9,430 nucleotides of DNA from Selenomonas sp. Lineage in GTDB: Bacteria; Bacillota; Negativicutes; Selenomonadales; Selenomonadaceae. The notes beneath the pieces are model-generated. The model was not told where the DNA came from and searched no databases. It saw nothing but the letters and a program-made list of their open reading frames with translations. Positions within the stretch are counted from its first letter, which is position 1. Every line of letters starts with the position of its first letter. This document shows positions 5,378 through 9,430 of the stretch, one piece after another. The stretch lies in the NCBI GenBank assembly GCA_003518745.1, contig DOYB01000016.1, forward strand, positions 1 to 9,430, given 5' to 3'. The position numbers and the translations under genes were made by a program.

Positions 5378-7555
5378 ATGCTGATTACAGATATTTTTCC
5401 TATTATAGCGAAGGAGCTTGGGGTAAAGGTTCATCAGGTGGAGGCTGCGGCCAATCTGCTGGATGAGGGCAACACTGTGCCCTTCATAGCCCGTTACCGC
5501 AAGGAAGCCACAGGTTCCCTTGAGGATGAACAGGTTCGCAATGTGGAGGAGCGGCTGGCCTATCTTAGGAATCTTGTCAAGCGTCAGGAGGAAATCCTGG
5601 GTAAGATTGAGGAGCAGGGGAAGCTGACAGACGAGCTCAAGGCGGCCATTGAAAAGGCCCAGAAGCTGCAAGAGCTTGAGGATCTCTATCTGCCCTATAA
5701 ACAAAAAAAGCGTACCCGCGCGTTGATCGCGAGAGAGCGTGGTCTGGAGCCTTTGGCAAATGCTATGCTGCTTCAGCAGACAACCGAAGGAACACCCGAG
5801 GCCATGGCGGCCGGGTTCATTGACGAGGAAAAGGGTGTGCCCACGGCGGAGGATGCCCTGGCGGGCGCAAGGGATATCGTGGCTGAGGTGGTCATGGAGG
5901 AGGCGGCTCTCCGCAAGGACATGAGAGCCCTTTTCCAACGTACGGCAACTCTTGCTACCGAACTTGATCAGGAGGCAGAGGAGGCTCAGGTATTCCTAAT
6001 GTATGATGGCTATGAGGAACCCGTGCGTACACTGCCTTCTCACAGGATTTTGGCCATCAATCGCGGAGAGAAGAAGGGCTGCCTCAAGGTACGGCTGAAC
6101 ACTAATCATGAGGATAACATTGAACGGATATACAAGCGGATTCATCAGAGACCCTCTATTTTCGATGAGGAACTCCGTTTGGCAATAGATGATGGCTATA
6201 AACGTCTGCTTTTTCCGGCACTGGAGCGTGAGATTCGCTCGGAGCTGACGGAAACGGCTGAGGCTCAGGCCATTCATATTTTTGGGGCGAATTTAAAGCA
6301 GCTTCTGTTGCAGGCTCCCCTTGCGGGGCATACGGTGATGGGACTTGATCCGGGATACCGTACAGGTTGCAAGCTGGCGGTGGTGGATCCTACGGGACAG
6401 GTCATCGATCATGGGGTCATTCAGGTGACCCAGAGCGATTCTGCCAAGGAGGTTGCTGCCCAGAAGCTGCTTTCCCTCATAAAGAAGCATCATGTGACGC
6501 TTATTTCCATCGGCAATGGTACAGCCTCCTACGAGACTGAGCAGTTTACGGCTGATTTGATCCGTGAGCATCAGCTGGATGTGCACTACCTAATTACAAA
6601 TGAAGCCGGAGCCTCTGTTTACTCCGCATCAAAGCTCGCAAAGGAAGAACTGCCGGAATACGATGTTACGATTCGCGGCGCTGTCTCCATTGCCCGCCGT
6701 GTCCAGGATCCCCTTGCGGAGCTGGTTAAGATAGATCCCAAGGCCATCGGTGTGGGGCAGTACCAGCATGATGTTAACCAGAAGGAGCTTTCCCATTCCC
6801 TTGACGCTACCATAGAAACGGCCGTCAACCATGTTGGGGTTGATCTCAATACAGCGTCGGGAGAACTGTTGAAGCACATTGCCGGAATCAATGCCACCAT
6901 AGCGAAGAATATAATCGCTTATAGGAATGAGCATGGTAAGTTCACCAGCCGGCGTCAGCTTCTGAAGGTTTCCCGCCTTGGCCCCGCGGCCTTTACTCAG
7001 TGCGCGGGGTTCCTTAGGATACATGGAGCTGAATTGCCCCTCGACAACACTCCGGTGCATCCCGAATCCTATGAGTTAGCGGGGAATATACTGAAAAAAC
7101 TTGGCTTTGAGCTGGAGGACCTTAATGACAAGGAGCAGCTTGCCATGCTTTCGGCAAAGGTGAAGCTCCTTGATGAAGAGAAGCTGGCAAAGGAGCTTGA
7201 GGCGGGAGTTCCCACGGTTCACGACATTCTGGCGGCGCTGCTTCGTCCAGGGCGCGATCCCCGTGAGGACCTTCCCGCGCCTTTGACTCGTCAGGCAGTG
7301 GTAAAGCTTTCGGATATACAGGTCGGTACCGTCATGCGGGGTACTGTGCGAAATATAACGGATTTCGGCGCTTTTGTGGACATCGGTATCAAGACAGCCG
7401 GTCTAATACACATTTCCGAGCTCAGCAAGAAGCGGGTCAAGCATCCTTTGGAAGTAGTTTCGGTGGGCGATATCCTGAACGTGGTGGTCATCAGCGTAGA
7501 TGAAAAGAGAGGCCGTATAGGACTTTCCTTGAAGCAGCTGCCCAAGGAGGCATAG
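5378..7555 (+). CDS. tex: Tex family S1 RNA-binding protein
   Basis: The gene encodes a 725-residue cytoplasmic nucleic-acid-binding protein related to Bordetella Tex and yeast Spt6, tied to transcription and RNA handling. Domains in order: the N-terminal helical Tex domain, starting ITDIFPIIAKELG with the hallmark LLDEGNTVPFIARYRKEATG (about residues 28-47); the YqgF/RNase H-like domain with VMGLDPGYRTGCKLAVVDP (about 320-338); the helix-hairpin-helix region with LNTASGELLKHIAGIN (490-505) and LLKVSRLGP (528-536); and the C-terminal S1 domain, VGTVMRGTVRNITDFGAFVD (649-668) to IGLSLKQL. The length is normal and the protein looks intact. ATG 5378 was chosen because homologues start just before this point. 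Its ribosome site (AAAGCAGG, 5363-5370) is weak, and a TTG at 5342 has a better one, so the start is not fully settled. The stop is 5 bases before the next gene. Confidence 0.95.
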   Translation: MLITDIFPIIAKELGVKVHQVEAAANLLDEGNTVPFIARYRKEATGSLEDEQVRNVEERLAYLRNLVKRQEEILGKIEEQGKLTDELKAAIEKAQKLQELEDLYLPYKQKKRTRALIARERGLEPLANAMLLQQTTEGTPEAMAAGFIDEEKGVPTAEDALAGARDIVAEVVMEEAALRKDMRALFQRTATLATELDQEAEEAQVFLMYDGYEEPVRTLPSHRILAINRGEKKGCLKVRLNTNHEDNIERIYKRIHQRPSIFDEELRLAIDDGYKRLLFPALEREIRSELTETAEAQAIHIFGANLKQLLLQAPLAGHTVMGLDPGYRTGCKLAVVDPTGQVIDHGVIQVTQSDSAKEVAAQKLLSLIKKHHVTLISIGNGTASYETEQFTADLIREHQLDVHYLITNEAGASVYSASKLAKEELPEYDVTIRGAVSIARRVQDPLAELVKIDPKAIGVGQYQHDVNQKELSHSLDATIETAVNHVGVDLNTASGELLKHIAGINATIAKNIIAYRNEHGKFTSRRQLLKVSRLGPAAFTQCAGFLRIHGAELPLDNTPVHPESYELAGNILKKLGFELEDLNDKEQLAMLSAKVKLLDEEKLAKELEAGVPTVHDILAALLRPGRDPREDLPAPLTRQAVVKLSDIQVGTVMRGTVRNITDFGAFVDIGIKTAGLIHISELSKKRVKHPLEVVSVGDILNVVVISVDEKRGRIGLSLKQLPKEA
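7544..7550 (+). promoter_or_regulatory. Ribosome binding site for the CobT fusion, inside tex
   Basis: AAGGAGG lies within the last codons of tex, 10 bases before ATG 7561. It supports this start and suggests translational coupling between tex and the cobamide gene. Confidence 0.7.
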
Positions 7556-7560
7556 ATTTC

Positions 7561-9430
7561 ATGAGTTTGCTTGAAGAAACCATTGCGGGGATCGGGCCCA
7601 TCAATCATGAGGCGGTGGCCGCTGTTGAGGCTAGGCTTGGCCAGCTCCTTCCACGCAGTGGGGAACTGGGAGTTATGCGCAGTCTGCTCTTGCAGTATGT
7701 GGGAATTACGGGAGAAACGCAGCCGGAATTTCCTCAGAAATGTACCGTGATATGCTGTGCCGACCATGGAGTTTCGGCTATGGGGGTCAGTGCCTATCCT
7801 CCTGAGACTACGCTGCAGATGACGGAGAACTACCTCATATCCAGAGGCGGTACAGCCAATGCCCTTGCGAATTTCTCAGGCGCGGATCTATTCGTAATGG
7901 ACGTGGGCATCGCGGCTGATACAAGTGAAGTACCGGGGCTCATAAATAGGAAGATTGCCTTTGGAACACGGAACAGTGCCTTGGGGCCTGCAATGACAAG
8001 GGAACAGGCAGTGAAATCTATAGAAATCGGAATCGAATTTGCTGCTGAGTGTGTTGAAAAGGGCTATCGCTGCTTCCTGCCCGGGGAGATGGGCATTGGG
8101 AATACCACCGCAAGCGCAGCCATCTGCGCCGTTCTATGCGGGATTTCACCTGAGGAGGCAACGGGCAGAGGGACGAATATATCCGACGAACGTCTGAAGA
8201 AAAAGGTGGAGGTAGTAAAGCAGATACTGGAAAGGAACAATCCGGATTCAAGGGATGGTCTGGATGTGCTTTCAAAGGTAGGGGGATTCGAGCTTGGGTG
8301 CATTACGGGAATAATTCTGGGGGCGGCTGCCCACAGGGCCCCGGTCATCCTTGACGGCTTCAATACGGGAGCGGCTGCCTTGATTGCCTACGCATTGGCT
8401 CCCTCGTGTCATCCATATCTAATGGCATCGCATCTGGGGGCTGAAAGGGCCCACGGTGTGATGCTCCACAAGCTGGGACTTGTGCCCTATATGGAGCTTG
8501 GCTTCCGTTTGGGGGAGGGGACAGGGTCATCTATTGCCGTTAACTTCCTTGACGCGGTGTTGGGGCTGTATCGTCATCTGGAGGAGTCCTCTGAGAAGGA
8601 ATTGCCTTTGGATGAAATCGAAGAACAGTTCATGCCAGAGGAGATTCCGGTGGTTACGGATAAGACCTTTGATTTCTACTTGAACACCATGCCCCATGTC
8701 AGCAAGTCTGCCATGGAGGATTGCCGGAACCGAATAGATCATCTTGCAAAGCCCTTGGGCAGTCTGGGACGATTGGAGCAGATCGCGGAGCAGTTGGCGG
8801 CAATTTCAGGGGAAGAAAGGCCGGACCTGGATATTGACAGCTACATCCTGTGTTTTACGCCGGACCTGGGTGAAGAGGAGGAAAAGAGGGCGGATCATAT
8901 TCCGACAGGGCAGCTCTTTGCCACGGAGGCCTTGTCCCTGCAGGCTGAAACAGGTATTGCCATGGGCTATGTGAAGGAGGGTCGTCCTCCCACGGCAGCC
9001 TTTGACTTTGGACGGGTAATGGCAGAGGATATCAGCTTCACTACCCCGATTCTAGGAATATCGGTGATTACCCCCAAGGATTCTCCTTCAATAGGTAAGA
9101 GGCTTGAGGAGGCATTGCTCACGGAAAAGGGGGGGCTTCGCTATCCGCCTGAGGAATTCCTGATGCATGTTCCAAAAAACCTGAAGTGCATGGTAGGGGC
9201 AATTCTGGGAGCCTTGATTGCTGCTGCCCATAACAGCAGTCTTATCGTTTTGGATGACGCCGCCACGGAAATCATCGCCCGTTATGGGGAGCAGCTCTGT
9301 CCCGATATACGTCCATATATCCTTCATGTGCAGCCTGTGCTTTTGCAAATGGGCATAACTATGGACGGAGGAATAATCTCGTCGCTTGGAATGAGACTGG
9401 TGACTGCCTCCCTTCATATGCTGAATGATA
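7561..9430 (+). CDS. cobT: Tandem CobT-CobT fusion, ArsAB-like phosphoribosyltransferase (partial at 3' end)
   Basis: The frame is open from ATG 7561 to the window edge (623 complete codons). CobT moves phosphoribosyl from nicotinate mononucleotide to a lower-ligand base for cobamide (B12-type) assembly. Half 1, residues 1 to about 340, is a complete CobT: ADHGVSAMGVSAYP (67-80), VMDVGIA (about 152 bases before the mid-domain, 112-118), PGEMGIGNTT (174-183), VILDGF (262-267), SH..AE..H (290-298), and RLGEGTG (316-322). E319 fits the catalytic base (E317 in Salmonella CobT). Its N-terminal KPPGSLGRLE motif has decayed to LPRSGELGVM. After an acidic linker (about 340-375), half 2 begins like another CobT: CRNRIDHLAKPLGSLGRLEQ (388-407), then 'IAEQLAAI', later VGAILGALIAAA (585-596), and MGITMDGGIISSLGM (597-611), which aligns with the LGEGTG region but lacks the Glu. 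Half 2 also lacks the DHG and GxGNTT loops. CobT is normally about 350 residues and homodimeric. Sporomusa ArsAB is a heterodimer of two CobT homologues that activates phenolic bases; this looks like those two subunits fused. The substrate is not readable from the sequence. Confidence 0.88.
   Translation, partial: MSLLEETIAGIGPINHEAVAAVEARLGQLLPRSGELGVMRSLLLQYVGITGETQPEFPQKCTVICCADHGVSAMGVSAYPPETTLQMTENYLISRGGTANALANFSGADLFVMDVGIAADTSEVPGLINRKIAFGTRNSALGPAMTREQAVKSIEIGIEFAAECVEKGYRCFLPGEMGIGNTTASAAICAVLCGISPEEATGRGTNISDERLKKKVEVVKQILERNNPDSRDGLDVLSKVGGFELGCITGIILGAAAHRAPVILDGFNTGAAALIAYALAPSCHPYLMASHLGAERAHGVMLHKLGLVPYMELGFRLGEGTGSSIAVNFLDAVLGLYRHLEESSEKELPLDEIEEQFMPEEIPVVTDKTFDFYLNTMPHVSKSAMEDCRNRIDHLAKPLGSLGRLEQIAEQLAAISGEERPDLDIDSYILCFTPDLGEEEEKRADHIPTGQLFATEALSLQAETGIAMGYVKEGRPPTAAFDFGRVMAEDISFTTPILGISVITPKDSPSIGKRLEEALLTEKGGLRYPPEEFLMHVPKNLKCMVGAILGALIAAAHNSSLIVLDDAATEIIARYGEQLCPDIRPYILHVQPVLLQMGITMDGGIISSLGMRLVTASLHMLND

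Noticed and set aside
5357..5938. 193-codon minus-strand frame opposite the start of tex
   Set aside because: Antisense to the conserved Tex N-terminal domain; no family features and no start signals.
7556..7560. Cobalamin riboswitch before the cobT fusion
   Set aside because: There are only 5 bases between tex and the gene, and no B12-box-like structure was seen in the tex leader.
8632..8691. Internal start codons (ATG 8632 and 8689) giving a separate second CobT-like protein
   Set aside because: Neither has a ribosome site at a suitable distance, and the reading frame is continuous with half 1, so one polypeptide is the simpler reading.

Overview
The window looks like chromosomal DNA of an anaerobic Firmicute with a Gram-negative-type envelope (Negativicutes, Selenomonas/Sporomusa/Veillonella-like). 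This is inference. It rests on moderate GC, strong AGGAGG ribosome sites, a Tat-type lipoprotein signal, an Rpn-family nuclease remnant, and a tandem CobT arrangement resembling the two-subunit ArsAB enzyme of Sporomusa. No rRNA, tRNA, CRISPR array or complete insertion sequence was seen.

Region 1 (1-4450, all plus strand) is a compact run of envelope and export genes: the 3' end of a flavodoxin-like gene, a MATE exporter, an exported flavodoxin, a Tat/lipobox DUF362 protein, a cupin reduced to its C-terminal half, and an exported alpha/beta hydrolase with a cysteine at the nucleophile position. A second remnant, possibly the tail of a cyclophilin-like protein, lies between the flavodoxin and the DUF362 gene. 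The genes sit close together with good ribosome sites and no visible internal terminator, so they probably form one transcript. The module suggests extracytoplasmic flavin/redox or small-molecule chemistry coupled to efflux, and it has lost pieces by deletion.

Region 2 (4451-5377) is a boundary. A plus-strand hairpin closes region 1. It is followed by a minus-strand terminator and the C-terminal half of an Rpn/PD-(D/E)XK transposase-type nuclease. That remnant carries an apparent in-frame insertion of about 60 bp made of two hairpins, resembling the palindromic mini-elements known inside genes of other bacteria. A likely extended -10 promoter for the next operon follows.

Region 3 (5378-9430) holds tex, a complete S1-domain RNA-binding protein gene, and then, with its ribosome site inside the end of tex, a frame that stays open to the window end. 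Its first ~340 residues are a complete CobT-type phosphoribosyltransferase with the catalytic glutamate. The next ~280 or more form a second, degenerate CobT-like half that keeps the N-terminal KPxGSLGRLE motif but has lost the catalytic glutamate and the GxGNTT loop. This apparent natural fusion of a catalytic and a non-catalytic CobT half is the most interesting item in the window.
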